The notes beneath the pieces were generated by a model. It saw only the letters and a list, made by a program, of their open reading frames with translations. It was not told where the DNA came from and did not search any database. A stretch of 59,255 nt of DNA from Pedobacter schmidteae (GTDB lineage Bacteria > Bacteroidota > Bacteroidia > Sphingobacteriales > Sphingobacteriaceae), in assembly GCA_945901155.1 (NCBI GenBank), contig CAMDKO010000006.1, forward strand, positions 1-59,255, read 5' to 3'. Shown here piece after piece: positions 37,738 to 47,428 of this stretch (position 1 is the stretch's first letter; each line of letters starts with the position of its first letter). The position numbers were made by a program, and so were the translations under genes.

Positions 37738-40700
37738 TTAATTGCAATCGGGTACCAGTGCAATTTCCTGCAACATTTCAATTGCAGTATCTAGCGTTTG
37801 AACATGTTCAATTGCTAAGCGAAGCGTGTTTTTTACTTCTTTCAGATTGCTGATTCTGGGATGAGCCTGCAAAAACGAAAGTACCTTGCCAAACTGTTCC
37901 GTTTCAAAATAAGCTGATTGCTTATTCGTGAGGAAATACCCCCTTAATACTCCGTTCTTAAAAGAGATCTTTTCAAATCCAATTATTTTACCAAGATTCT
38001 GCAGGCGCCAGGTATTGATCAGCTCAACTACCTGTTGCGGAACTGGTCCAAATCGATCTGCCAATTTCTGTCTGAAAGCATCCAAATCTACCTCGTTTTC
38101 AATGTTTGAAAGCTCGGTATATAAATTGTACCGCTCGGCAATATTGGTTACATATTCATCAGGTATCATTACCTCCAGATCAGTATCAACATGGGTGAAT
38201 GATATGAAAGGCCTTGGTTTTTCATCACTAAACAAATTTTTAAACTCATCGTCTTTTAATTCCTGAATAGCTTCATCAAGAATTTTATGATACATCTCAA
38301 AACCAATTTCAGCAATGAATCCGCTTTGTTCTGCTCCCAATAGATTTCCACTTCCGCGAATATCCAAATCGCGCATAGCCACATTAAATCCGCTGCCTAA
38401 ATCCGAAAACTCTTCTATGGCGCTCAGTCGTTTGCGCGCCTCATTGGTGAGTGTTGACAACGGCGGACTTAAAAGATAACAGAACGCTTTCTTGTTCGAA
38501 CGCCCAACACGTCCGCGCATTTGATGCAGATCACTTAGGCCAAACATGTGTGCATGATTGATTAGAATTGTATTTGCATTGGCGATGTCTAACCCCGCTT
38601 CAATAATTGTTGTGGCAACTAATACATCATACTCACCCCCAACAAATTTTAGCATCACATCTTCTAGTGCATCTCCTTCTAGTTGACCATGAGCTATTCC
38701 AATTCTGGCCTTTGGAACTAGGGTATTGATCAATCCGCCAAGCTGCATCAGGTCTTGAACCCTGTTATGAATGAAAAAAATCTGTCCTCCACGGTCAATC
38801 TCAAACTCTACAGCTTCTTTAATTAGCTTTTCGTTGAAAACATGAAGTTCGGTAAGAACAGGTTGGCGGTTAGGTGGAGGAGTGCTGATGATACTCAGAT
38901 CTCTTGCACCCATTAATGAAAAATGAAGTGTGCGTGGAATCGGTGTAGCTGTTAATGTTAAGGTATCCACATTGGCTCTGAACTGCTTCAGTTTTTCTTT
39001 AACTCCTACCCCAAACTTTTGCTCTTCATCAATGATCAGCAGCCCTAGATCTTTAAATTTGACATCTTTACTTACAATTCTGTGTGTGCCAATTATAATA
39101 TCAACCTTGCCATTTGCAAGTTTTTCGAGGGTTTCTTTGATCTGTTTTGCTGATTTAAACCGGTTGATATAATCGATAGTGCAAGGAAAATCTTTTAGCC
39201 GCGAAGTAAAAGTTTTAAAATGCTGTAATGCCAGAATGGTAGTGGGAACTAGTATAGCTACTTGTTTGCTGTCTGTTACTGCTTTAAACGCTGCACGAAT
39301 AGCGATCTCGGTTTTTCCAAATCCTACATCACCACATACCAACCGATCCATTGGATGGGCTGATTCCATGTCTTTTTTAACATCTGCGGTAGCTTTTACC
39401 TGGTCGGGGGTATCTTCATAAATGAAAGATGCTTCAAGTTCGGTTTGTAGGTAAGTATCTGGAAGAAATGCAGTTCCAGTCTGTGATTTTCGGATTGCGT
39501 AAAGTTTGATCAGATCGCGGGCAATGTCTTTTACTTTTTTTTTCGTGGTTTTTTTCAGCTTCTCCCAGGTATCTGTTCCAAGCTTGTTCATTTTTGGTAC
39601 AGTTCCTTCTTTTCCCGAATACTTAGAGATACGGTTTAGAGAATTGATATTTACATAAAGAAGATCATTGTCAGCATAAACTAGGCGTATCATTTCCTGC
39701 GATCTGCCATTCACCTCAATCTTCTCAAGTCCTGCATATTTACCAATTCCATGGTCTATATGCGTAATAAAATCTCCGGGCTTTAAATCACGAAGCTCTT
39801 TCAGGGTAATTGCCTGACTACGGATATAACCCTTCTTTAATTTGTATTTGTAATATCTGTCGAAAATCTGATGGTCAGTATAGCAGGCTAATTTTTGGCC
39901 GTGATCAATAAACCCTTCCCTTAGCGAGTGGTGAATAGGTTTGAATTGAACCCCAGCTTTTAAGTCCTCAAAAATGCTGTATAAACGTTCTATCTGTTTT
40001 GTTGAATCGGTGAAGATCAGGTTTTCGACATGCGCTTTTTCATTTTCCTTGAAGTTGTGAATGAGGAGATTAAAATCTTTGTTGAATGAGGGCTGAGGTT
40101 TTGTATCAAAGTGAATGGTTTCATCTGCTTCGTAAAAAAACTGTTTACCAAATTCAATCAGATCAAAATCTTTGAGCTGGTCTGCCAGCATCTTTTCATC
40201 TGTGAAGTTAAATTTTGGATCGATCCATTGAGGGTTCTGCTTCTTATCTTCAGCAGTTAATGCCTTCCAGAATTCTACCGCTTTTTTATAGCCCGTTTTT
40301 ACAATGTCAAGAGTGAATTCTACATCTTTGAACCAGATAATGCTATCCTGATCAATGTACTCAAGAAGGGATATGTTATGGTCTGTTAGAAATTTCGACT
40401 GAACATTGGGCACAACGGTAATGCTTTTTACCTGTTCAACCGAAAGCTGGTCTTCAATTTCAAAGGTTCGTATACTTTCTATATAATCAGCAAAGAACTC
40501 GATTCGGTAAGGGAGGTCATGCGAAAAAGAAAAGATATCTACAATACCTCCCCTGACTGAAAACTGTCCTGGTTCATAAACAAAATCAACACGTTCAAAT
40601 TCATATTCGATTAAAAACTCATTGATGAATTCAATGCTTAGTTTGTTTGCTACAGAAATTTCGAGTGTATTTTTTTCAAGTGCCTGCCGGTCAATGACCT

Positions 40701-41094
40701 TTTCTGCTAAGGCCTCCGGATAGGTAACTATTATTTTTCCGAATTCACTGGTATGATTCAGTTCGTTTAACACTTCGGCACGCTGCAAAACATTACTGCT
40801 GTCGACTTGGGTAAATTCAAATGATTTTCTAAATGATGAGGGAAAAAACAAAACCTCTTTTTCAAGAAGGCTTTCAAGGTCGCTTAAAAAATACGCCGCT
40901 TCTTCACGTTCTGGTAGCACAAAGATCATGTGCCTGTGAAGTAAAAAATACGCAGCTATCGCAATGACCGAATCACTTGACCCGATAAGACCTTTTAAAT
41001 GAACCCGAGTTTTTCTACCTTTATTAAGGCTTTCTGCCAGGATGGCTATGCGGGGGTCCGATTTATACTGAATTAAAATATCCCGAATATTCAC
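37738..41094 (-). CDS. mfd: Transcription-repair coupling factor Mfd
   Basis: A DNA translocase that removes stalled RNA polymerase and recruits UvrA for transcription-coupled repair. Domains in order: UvrB-like N-terminal module (about 1-330), RNAP-interaction domain with the CarD-like LRDLKPGDFITHIDHGIGKYAGLEKI (about 435-500), and the RecG-like helicase domain with Walker A VCGDVGFGKTEIAIRAAFKA, DEEQKFGVGVKEKLK, TATPIPRTLHFSLMGARDLSII and GRVGRSNKKAFCYL, then the C-terminal TRCF domain. At 1118 aa it is complete. The start is GTG at 41094; a TATATTTG -7 element sits 16 bp upstream. Confidence 0.96.
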   Translation of the reverse strand: MNIRDILIQYKSDPRIAILAESLNKGRKTRVHLKGLIGSSDSVIAIAAYFLLHRHMIFVLPEREEAAYFLSDLESLLEKEVLFFPSSFRKSFEFTQVDSSNVLQRAEVLNELNHTSEFGKIIVTYPEALAEKVIDRQALEKNTLEISVANKLSIEFINEFLIEYEFERVDFVYEPGQFSVRGGIVDIFSFSHDLPYRIEFFADYIESIRTFEIEDQLSVEQVKSITVVPNVQSKFLTDHNISLLEYIDQDSIIWFKDVEFTLDIVKTGYKKAVEFWKALTAEDKKQNPQWIDPKFNFTDEKMLADQLKDFDLIEFGKQFFYEADETIHFDTKPQPSFNKDFNLLIHNFKENEKAHVENLIFTDSTKQIERLYSIFEDLKAGVQFKPIHHSLREGFIDHGQKLACYTDHQIFDRYYKYKLKKGYIRSQAITLKELRDLKPGDFITHIDHGIGKYAGLEKIEVNGRSQEMIRLVYADNDLLYVNINSLNRISKYSGKEGTVPKMNKLGTDTWEKLKKTTKKKVKDIARDLIKLYAIRKSQTGTAFLPDTYLQTELEASFIYEDTPDQVKATADVKKDMESAHPMDRLVCGDVGFGKTEIAIRAAFKAVTDSKQVAILVPTTILALQHFKTFTSRLKDFPCTIDYINRFKSAKQIKETLEKLANGKVDIIIGTHRIVSKDVKFKDLGLLIIDEEQKFGVGVKEKLKQFRANVDTLTLTATPIPRTLHFSLMGARDLSIISTPPPNRQPVLTELHVFNEKLIKEAVEFEIDRGGQIFFIHNRVQDLMQLGGLINTLVPKARIGIAHGQLEGDALEDVMLKFVGGEYDVLVATTIIEAGLDIANANTILINHAHMFGLSDLHQMRGRVGRSNKKAFCYLLSPPLSTLTNEARKRLSAIEEFSDLGSGFNVAMRDLDIRGSGNLLGAEQSGFIAEIGFEMYHKILDEAIQELKDDEFKNLFSDEKPRPFISFTHVDTDLEVMIPDEYVTNIAERYNLYTELSNIENEVDLDAFRQKLADRFGPVPQQVVELINTWRLQNLGKIIGFEKISFKNGVLRGYFLTNKQSAYFETEQFGKVLSFLQAHPRISNLKEVKNTLRLAIEHVQTLDTAIEMLQEIALVPDCN

Positions 41095-41110
41095 GCCCTA
41101 ATTTTCGACT

Positions 41111-41118
41111 CAAATATA
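41111..41118 (-). promoter_or_regulatory. -7 promoter element of mfd (TATATTTG)
   Basis: An exact TAnnTTTG on the minus strand, 16 bp before the GTG start of mfd. A TTTG (41131-41134) lies 12 bp further upstream, closer than the usual 17-23 bp spacing of a -33 element. It supports the GTG at 41094 as the mfd start. Confidence 0.45.
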
Positions 41119-41276
41119 CTATTTAGGGGCCAAATATTTGTCGTGGAGGTTTAATGTGAAGCAATTCTGCTTATTTAAATCATACTAAATCGTAATTTAG
41201 TAAAAGCACAAAACTAACGTAACATATTTTGAATCATTCTGATCATCCGGATTTGGAGCTGGTTAAACAAATAGGG

Positions 41277-41284
41277 TATCTTTG
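41277..41284 (+). promoter_or_regulatory. Promoter of the Nif3-like gene (TTTG-N21-TATCTTTG)
   Basis: TATCTTTG matches TAnnTTTG and has a TTTG at 41252-41255, 21 bp upstream, which fits the Bacteroidota -33/-7 spacing. It is the best-formed promoter in the window. The G lies only three bases (AAT) before the ATG at 41288, so the transcript should be leaderless. Confidence 0.6.
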
Positions 41285-41287
41285 AAT

Positions 41288-42385
41288 ATGAAATTAAGAG
41301 AATTAACCTCTTTTCTTGAAGAGATCGCACCATTGGCTTATCAGGAAGACTATGATAATTCAGGTCTTATTGTTGGCAATCAGGATATGGAACTATCTGG
41401 TGCACTGATCTCATTAGATTGCACAGAGTCTGTTATTGATGAAGCCATTCAGCTCGGTTTCAATTTGATTATTTCTCACCATCCCATTGTTTTTAAGGGC
41501 CTTAAAAAGTTTAATGGAAATAGCTATGTGGAACGAGTGGTGATGAAAGCAATTAAAAATGATATTGCCATTTACGCGATACACACAAATTTGGATCATA
41601 TTCTGCAAGGAGTAAACAGAAAAATATGTGAAAAGCTGGATATCCGAAATGTCAGTATTTTGAAAGTTAAAGGAGGTTTACTTAAAAAATTGGTCATTTT
41701 TTGCCCCATTGCAGATGCAGAAAATGTGCGCAAAGCACTTTTTGAAGCTGGTGCTGGAATGATTGGAAATTATTCGGAATGTAGTTTTAATGTAGAGGGT
41801 AGCGGTACTTTTAAGGCTGGTATTGGTTCTGATCCCTATGTTGGTGAAATTGGTAAGCAACACCATGAAGCAGAGGTGAGGATTGAGGTGATTTATCCAG
41901 TAAATATGGAGCGAGTGATCATTGCTTCGCTGCTTGGGGTGCATCCTTACGAAGAAGTTGCCTATGATATTTATCCCTTAACTAATGGTTTTCAAGAAGT
42001 TGGATCAGGAATGATAGGCAACCTTGAATCAGATTGGGATGAGCTGGAATTTTTGAAATTTGTTAAAGAAAAATTGGGTGCCAAGGTTATTCGTCATACC
42101 GAAATAAGATCGAAAAAAATCAGGAGAGTGGCGGTTTGTGGTGGTTCTGGAAGCTTTCTCTTGCAAAATGCACTAAATGCTGGTGCAGACATTTTTATCA
42201 CTGCAGATTTTAAATATCATGAGTTTTTTGATGCAGAAGGGAAACTAATTATTGCCGATGTTGGACATTTTGAAAGTGAGCAGTTTACACAGGAATTATT
42301 GTTGGAATTAATTACAGAAAAATTTTGTAACTTTGCCCTCCGTTTAACATCACAGAACACAAACCCCATAAATTATTTGATTTAA
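41288..42385 (+). CDS. Nif3-like dinuclear metal centre protein (GTP cyclohydrolase I type 2-like)
   Basis: A 365-aa member of the NIF3/YbgI family, hexameric with a dinuclear metal site; catalytic function unsettled. The N-terminal half has ISHHPIVFKGLKKFNGNSYVERVVMKAIKNDIAIYAIHTNLDHI with His ligands, and the C-terminal half ADIFITADFKYHEFFDAEGKLIIADVGHFESEQFT with the remaining ligands. Between them (about 130-245) is the PII/CutA-like insert found in longer members. The start is set at the ATG at 41288 (MKLRELTSF), not the TTG two codons upstream, because TTTG of the -7 element ends at 41284. Its stop overlaps the next ATG (TAATG). Confidence 0.93.
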   Translation: MKLRELTSFLEEIAPLAYQEDYDNSGLIVGNQDMELSGALISLDCTESVIDEAIQLGFNLIISHHPIVFKGLKKFNGNSYVERVVMKAIKNDIAIYAIHTNLDHILQGVNRKICEKLDIRNVSILKVKGGLLKKLVIFCPIADAENVRKALFEAGAGMIGNYSECSFNVEGSGTFKAGIGSDPYVGEIGKQHHEAEVRIEVIYPVNMERVIIASLLGVHPYEEVAYDIYPLTNGFQEVGSGMIGNLESDWDELEFLKFVKEKLGAKVIRHTEIRSKKIRRVAVCGGSGSFLLQNALNAGADIFITADFKYHEFFDAEGKLIIADVGHFESEQFTQELLLELITEKFCNFALRLTSQNTNPINYLI

Positions 42386-43134
42386 TGGAACAATCAGTAG
42401 AAGAGAAATTAAAAGCATTATTCGAACTTCAGACCCTTCACACACAGATCGATAAGATCCGTCAAACAAGAGGTGAACTTCCAATGGAGGTATCAGACCT
42501 TGAAGATGAAGTTGCAGGTTTAGAGACCCGGATACAGAAAATAAAGGCAGAGCTTGATGAACTTGAAGATTCGATCGTAACTCGCAAGAACATGATCAAA
42601 GATGCTCTTGCTGCTACAAAGAAGTATGATGATCAACTTAAGGACGTTAAGAATAACCGTGAATACGATGCGATCTCTAAAGAGGTCGAAATCCAGGGTT
42701 TAGAAATTCAGGTTTCTGAGAAAAAGATTAAAGAATTTTCATTCGACATTCAGAACAAAACTGAGATCTATGAAAAAGCCTTAGCTGTTATTACTGAGCG
42801 TAAAAAAGATCTTGAGTTAAAGAAAGCTGAATTAGATACGATTACTGCTGAAACTGAGAAAGATGAAGTAAGTATCCAGGCAAAAGCTGAAGTAGCTGAA
42901 AAACATATTGAGGAACGTCTTTTGATCGCATATCACCGTTTGCGCAGAAATGCAAAAAATGGACTTGCAGTAGTTACCATTAAGCGTGATTCATGTTCAG
43001 GATGTTTTAATCAGATTCCTCCACAAAGACAACTAGATATCCGTCAACGTAAGCGTATTATTGTATGTGAGCATTGCGGTAGAATTGTTGTTGACGAAGG
43101 CTATGCTGAAGAAGTAGTACAAGCAGCTGTTTAA
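42385..43134 (+). CDS. Coiled-coil protein with C4-type zinc ribbon
   Basis: A 249-aa protein: a long antiparallel coiled coil (about residues 5-190) followed by a C4 zinc ribbon (CSGCFNQIPP...CEHCGRIVVD). This family (zf-RING_7/C4-type zinc ribbon, CT398-like) is widespread; CT398 of Chlamydia binds sigma-54 and secretion-system components, but the general role is unknown. It is translationally coupled to the Nif3-like gene by a TAATG overlap, a pairing seen in many bacteria, so the two may act together. A terminator follows. Confidence 0.92.
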   Translation: MEQSVEEKLKALFELQTLHTQIDKIRQTRGELPMEVSDLEDEVAGLETRIQKIKAELDELEDSIVTRKNMIKDALAATKKYDDQLKDVKNNREYDAISKEVEIQGLEIQVSEKKIKEFSFDIQNKTEIYEKALAVITERKKDLELKKAELDTITAETEKDEVSIQAKAEVAEKHIEERLLIAYHRLRRNAKNGLAVVTIKRDSCSGCFNQIPPQRQLDIRQRKRIIVCEHCGRIVVDEGYAEEVVQAAV

Positions 43135-43153
43135 GCTTCTTTTTGAATATTAT

Positions 43154-43186
43154 TAAGCGGTCAGGTTTCCTGATCGCTTTTTTTTT
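43154..43186 (+). terminator. Rho-independent terminator after the zinc-ribbon gene
   Basis: AAGCGGTCAGG and CCTGATCGCTT form an 11-bp stem (one G-T pair) with a three- to four-base loop, followed by eight or more T. It lies about 20 bp after the stop codon. Confidence 0.85.
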
Positions 43187-43284
43187 GCTTTTATGGTTAA
43201 TTTTTGATCTATGATAATATTATTGAAAACAGGTCTAAACCTAGTGCTGAATTAGTAAAAAATATGGATAGAAAAACGCTTTAG

Positions 43285-44361
43285 TTAAAAGCGATAAACC
43301 ATAGAGTTTATATTCATCCCTGCACCAACCGAAGTAAAAACAACCGTATCCCCCTTGTTGATTTGGTGCTCATTCAGTTTATTTTTTAAGATTAAATCTA
43401 ATAAAGTTGGAACCGTTGCTACTGAGCTGTTACCAAAATTTGCAATAGTCATCGGCATCACATCCATTGGTGTATCCGTAATTCCATTCAATTTGAACAG
43501 CCTTTTAAGAATAGCCTCATCCATTTTTCCGTTTGCCTGATGAACCAGTACTTTTTTAACATCCCGCACATCAGTACCTGATTTGTCAAGTGTTTGCTGG
43601 ATAACAAGAGGAACATTTTTTAAGGCATATTCATATATTTTTCGGCCATCCATTTTTATGAATTGATCGTCTGTTATGAGATCAGGATTGCTGGAGCCAC
43701 CTGAATAAAGATAATAGGCTTCTGCCGAGGTATGAGTTTGTGTTTTATGTGCTAATATCCCTTCATTTTCTGTTATTCTTCCTTCTAGGATGGTTGCACC
43801 AGAACCGTCGGCATAGATCATACTGTCTCTGTCATGGGGGTCTGTAACTCTGGATAAGGTTTCTGTCCCAATAATAAGTACCCGCTTAGCATCACCTGAG
43901 CGGATATAATAATCAGCCTGTATCATTCCCTGCAGCCAACCAGGACAACCGAAAGGAAGATCATAGGCTACACAATCCGGGTTTTTTATTCCCAATTTAT
44001 GCTTTATCCTTGATCCCAGAGTTGGAAGTACATCTACACGAGTACTTCCTGGTGTAATATCTCCAAAGTTGTGTGCAACAATGATATAATCTAAAGTTTC
44101 AGGATCAATAGCAGAACTTTCAATAGCATTTAAAGCCGCAAAATAGCCCAAATCAGATGCCATATGCTCTTTATTTGCATAACGACGTTCCTCAATTTCG
44201 GTGATATCTTGAAATTTTTGTATCACTTCAGAATTCTCACGTAAAATGGGTTCGCCATTTTTTTCGTAAAAACGATGTTCTAAAAAGTCAGTGTTTGAAA
44301 TGATATTTACAGGTACAAAACTACCCGTCCCTACGATTATAGACTTGATACTAGTGCTCAT
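43285..44361 (-). CDS. 3-oxoacyl-ACP synthase III (FabH-like, KAS III)
   Basis: A thiolase-fold condensing enzyme of the FabH superfamily. The catalytic triad is visible: Cys139 in DLPFGCPGWLQGM, His in VLVHQANGKMDEAIL and Asn in ANFGNSSVATVPTLLD. At 358 aa it is longer than canonical FabH (about 320), with a longer N-terminal half, so it may be a KAS III variant for special acyl groups rather than housekeeping FabH; no FAS genes adjoin. The ATG at 44361 is preferred over a TTG one codon upstream. The 219-bp gap to the next gene shows nothing recognisable. Confidence 0.88.
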   Translation of the reverse strand: MSTSIKSIIVGTGSFVPVNIISNTDFLEHRFYEKNGEPILRENSEVIQKFQDITEIEERRYANKEHMASDLGYFAALNAIESSAIDPETLDYIIVAHNFGDITPGSTRVDVLPTLGSRIKHKLGIKNPDCVAYDLPFGCPGWLQGMIQADYYIRSGDAKRVLIIGTETLSRVTDPHDRDSMIYADGSGATILEGRITENEGILAHKTQTHTSAEAYYLYSGGSSNPDLITDDQFIKMDGRKIYEYALKNVPLVIQQTLDKSGTDVRDVKKVLVHQANGKMDEAILKRLFKLNGITDTPMDVMPMTIANFGNSSVATVPTLLDLILKNKLNEHQINKGDTVVFTSVGAGMNINSMVYRF

Positions 44362-44583
44362 CAAAAGAAATTATACGGAATACTATATTGGTTTATTGTA
44401 TTAAAGGTACATATTCTTTTCAAATTAAACACCTCATCCTTAAAATTGCCATTATCAATTTTTAGATATCAAAAAAACTGCTCCTTAAATATTCATGATA
44501 CTGGCTCTTATGAGCTGGAGGTGAAAATGATTTGTAATATTTGATCTAGTAAGCGTCTAGGAATTGGATAAATTGATATCTTT

Positions 44584-45219
44584 TTAATTTTCGAGTAGAA
44601 AAACATAGAGCTCTTTTGGTCCATGTGCGCCTAAAACCAATGTTTTTTCTATATCTGCAGTACGACTCGGTCCGGTAATATTTGAAATCATACTAGGCAT
44701 GTTTTCAGGATATTTTTCTTTCAAAACTTTAAATCCGTCTTTCAGATCGAGTACCAATTGAGAAGTGTAGGCGATCACGATATGTATGTGCGGATAGATA
44801 CTTAACCTTCGTCCAGCTGCTGTTCCATTCGAAACAAGTACACTCCCATTCCGAGCAACCAGAGCTTCACAGTAAGTGATGCCCACATCAGCATTTAAAA
44901 ACTCTGTATCGGTACTGTAAAAAGGGAATTCATACTTGTTTAATAGTGACTGCAATCCAGTTTCCCATGCGTAGATTCTTCGCCAATTATTTTTCTCAGT
45001 AAGGTCAAGCAAGTTTTCGATCAGCTGAATTTCGTCCTCGCAGAACACAAAATTTCCTGAAACTGCACTTAATTGTCCGGCAAAAAGAACATCCAGATGA
45101 TCGTTATATTCTTCGTAAAGCGGGGTATCTTCTAAATTTGGATAAGGATTATCGCGTTTTTCAAGAAGCGCCTTTCGGATCTTCTTCAACATCTTTTCTT
45201 TAGAAGTTGTTTCTTTCAT
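44584..45219 (-). CDS. LUD (LutC/YkgG-like) domain protein
   Basis: A 211-aa cytoplasmic protein of the LUD superfamily, related to LutC in lactate utilisation; no LutA/LutB partners are present, so its reaction is unknown. The diagnostic C-terminal part is present: DVGITYCEALVARNGSVLVSNGTAAGRRLSIYPHIHIVIAY and NITGPSRTADIEKTLVLGAHGPKELYVFLLE. The ATG at 45219 (MKETTSKEKMLKKIRKALLEKR) is the natural start; a TTG two codons upstream is less likely. It follows ftsH by 75 bp on the same strand, an arrangement I recall from other Bacteroidota. Confidence 0.92.
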   Translation of the reverse strand: MKETTSKEKMLKKIRKALLEKRDNPYPNLEDTPLYEEYNDHLDVLFAGQLSAVSGNFVFCEDEIQLIENLLDLTEKNNWRRIYAWETGLQSLLNKYEFPFYSTDTEFLNADVGITYCEALVARNGSVLVSNGTAAGRRLSIYPHIHIVIAYTSQLVLDLKDGFKVLKEKYPENMPSMISNITGPSRTADIEKTLVLGAHGPKELYVFLLEN

Positions 45220-45294
45220 GGACAACTATATATTAAATCACGAAACCACGACATTTTTGTATGTTTTGATTTCGTGATCATATTTTGATTTATG

Positions 45295-47379
45295 TTAATC
45301 TTGTTTTGAACTTTTTTCTGGAAGATCAATAATATGATCTATTATTTCTTCTTGTTCTATTTCTTCTATTTCAGCTTTAGGCTCAATTCCATTCACAAAT
45401 TCATCATATGTTGTACGATTGTCAAACGGACGCTTTCCTAAAATTTCTTCAAGATCTGATTGGAAAAGAATCTCTTTTTCCAGTAGTTTTTCAGCAAGCT
45501 TTTCAAGTCCATCACGTTTTTCAGTGAGTAATTGCTTGGTACGTTGATAGGCCTGATCAATTTGATTACGAACTTCAACATCAATCATTTCGGATGTTTT
45601 TTCTGAGTATGGTTTGTTGAACTGATACTCTCCCTGCGTATCGTTAAATGAAACATTACCTACTTTATCGTTCATTCCATAGATAGTTACCATGGCATAA
45701 GACAATTTTGTGATACGTTCCAAGTCATTTTGAGCGCCTGTCGATATTTTATTGAACACAAGGTCTTCGGCTACCCGACCACCCAATGTCATACACATAC
45801 CATCAATCAATTGTTCTGTGGTATATAGAAATTGTTCTTTTGGCAGATACTGCGCATACCCCAATGCTGCTACACCGCGGGGAACAATTGAAACCTTAAC
45901 CAAGGGATCGGCATGTTCCAAGAACCAACCCGCAATGGCGTGACCTGCTTCGTGATAAGCTACAATTCTTTTTTCTTCAGGAGATATGATTTTATTCTTT
46001 TTCTCTAATCCACCGATCACACGATCTACTGCATCCTGGAAATCTTGCATATCTACAGCTTCTTTATTGCGACGGGCAGCAATTAGGGCTGCTTCATTAC
46101 AAACATTCGCAATTTCGGCACCTGCAAAACCAGGAGTTTGAGCTGATAATTTTTTGGCGTCTACACCTTTAGCAAGTTTTAATGGTTTCAGGTGAACTTT
46201 AAAAATTTGTTCACGCCCAACTAAGTCAGGCTTGTCAATGGATATCTGCCGGTCAAATCGTCCCGGACGAAGTAAAGCTGTATCTAATACATCTGGTCTG
46301 TTTGTTGCTGCCAGAATGATAATTCCGGAGTCAGTTCCAAATCCATCCATCTCAACCAGTAACTGGTTCAACGTATTTTCTCTTTCATCATTTCCACCAA
46401 CAATATTATTCTTTCCACGGGCACGTCCAATGGCATCTATCTCATCAATAAATATGATACAAGGCGCTTTTTCTTTTGCTTGTTTGAACAGATCCCGAAC
46501 GCGCGATGCACCAACTCCAACAAACATTTCAACAAAATCTGAACCTGAAAGTGAGAAAAATGGAACCTGAGCTTCGCCTGCAACCGCTTTTGCCATTAAA
46601 GTTTTACCGGTTCCCGGCGCACCGATCAGAAGTGCACCTTTAGGTATCTTACCTCCCAGATTGGTGTATTTTTTGGGATTTTTCAAGAAATCTACGATCT
46701 CCATCACTTCCTGTTTTGCTTCTTCTAATCCGGCAACATCATTGAATGTAATGGTTACCTGAGATTCTTTATCGAATAATGTAGCCTTGGATTTTCCGAT
46801 ATTGAATATCTGACCACCACCGCCACCTCCGGCACCACCACCCATCCGTTTCATTATAAATACCCAGAAACCAACAAGCAAAAGCACAGGTAAAATAAAT
46901 GACATAAACCATCCAGCCCAAGGACTTTCTCTAGTTTCAGAAACTATTGGTGTACGCTGATTGGCCGGAAGGGCTTTCTCTGCTTCATTGATTTTACTTT
47001 CAAAACTCTCATAGGTTGCCTGTGTAAACGTATACTGAGGCCCTGTAGTTGCTGCATTAAAACTACCCTTGGGTTTTACATCTTCGTACTTTTTTTGGTC
47101 TAAACGATCTTTTTTGATGTATACATCGACACTGTAAAGATCGCCGTTTTTATAAGAGACCAGTTTTTCAACATCACCAGTTTTCAACATTTCTGTTTCG
47201 AACTTCTGGTAACTGATCGTTTTTGCATTATTCGAGCTGAATATGTACTGAACAACAAATAAACCTAGTATAATGACAGCATAAAGCCACATTATATTAA
47301 ACTTAGGCGGTTTAGCTACGATCTTTTTTCCTGGTATTTTTTTGATGGGCTTCTTTGTATCCGAATTATTTTCTTTCAT
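45295..47379 (-). CDS. ftsH: ATP-dependent zinc metalloprotease FtsH
   Basis: A hexameric inner-membrane AAA+ protease degrading misfolded membrane proteins and short-lived regulators. Two transmembrane helices (about residues 28-47 and 160-177) flank a periplasmic domain; a Gly-rich stretch (MGGGAGGGGGGQ) follows. Walker A GAPGTGKT is at 253-260, the second region of homology ATNRPDVLDTALLRPGRFDRQ follows, and the zinc motif HEAGH is at 476-480. At 694 aa with a Lys-rich N-terminal extension and acidic C-terminal tail it is typical for this phylum. It lies 49 bp after rsfS. Confidence 0.97.
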   Translation of the reverse strand: MKENNSDTKKPIKKIPGKKIVAKPPKFNIMWLYAVIILGLFVVQYIFSSNNAKTISYQKFETEMLKTGDVEKLVSYKNGDLYSVDVYIKKDRLDQKKYEDVKPKGSFNAATTGPQYTFTQATYESFESKINEAEKALPANQRTPIVSETRESPWAGWFMSFILPVLLLVGFWVFIMKRMGGGAGGGGGGQIFNIGKSKATLFDKESQVTITFNDVAGLEEAKQEVMEIVDFLKNPKKYTNLGGKIPKGALLIGAPGTGKTLMAKAVAGEAQVPFFSLSGSDFVEMFVGVGASRVRDLFKQAKEKAPCIIFIDEIDAIGRARGKNNIVGGNDERENTLNQLLVEMDGFGTDSGIIILAATNRPDVLDTALLRPGRFDRQISIDKPDLVGREQIFKVHLKPLKLAKGVDAKKLSAQTPGFAGAEIANVCNEAALIAARRNKEAVDMQDFQDAVDRVIGGLEKKNKIISPEEKRIVAYHEAGHAIAGWFLEHADPLVKVSIVPRGVAALGYAQYLPKEQFLYTTEQLIDGMCMTLGGRVAEDLVFNKISTGAQNDLERITKLSYAMVTIYGMNDKVGNVSFNDTQGEYQFNKPYSEKTSEMIDVEVRNQIDQAYQRTKQLLTEKRDGLEKLAEKLLEKEILFQSDLEEILGKRPFDNRTTYDEFVNGIEPKAEIEEIEQEEIIDHIIDLPEKSSKQD

Positions 47380-47428
47380 TTTATAGCAATAAGTATTTTT
47401 ATTTTAACCAACATTTACCTCAAAAGGT

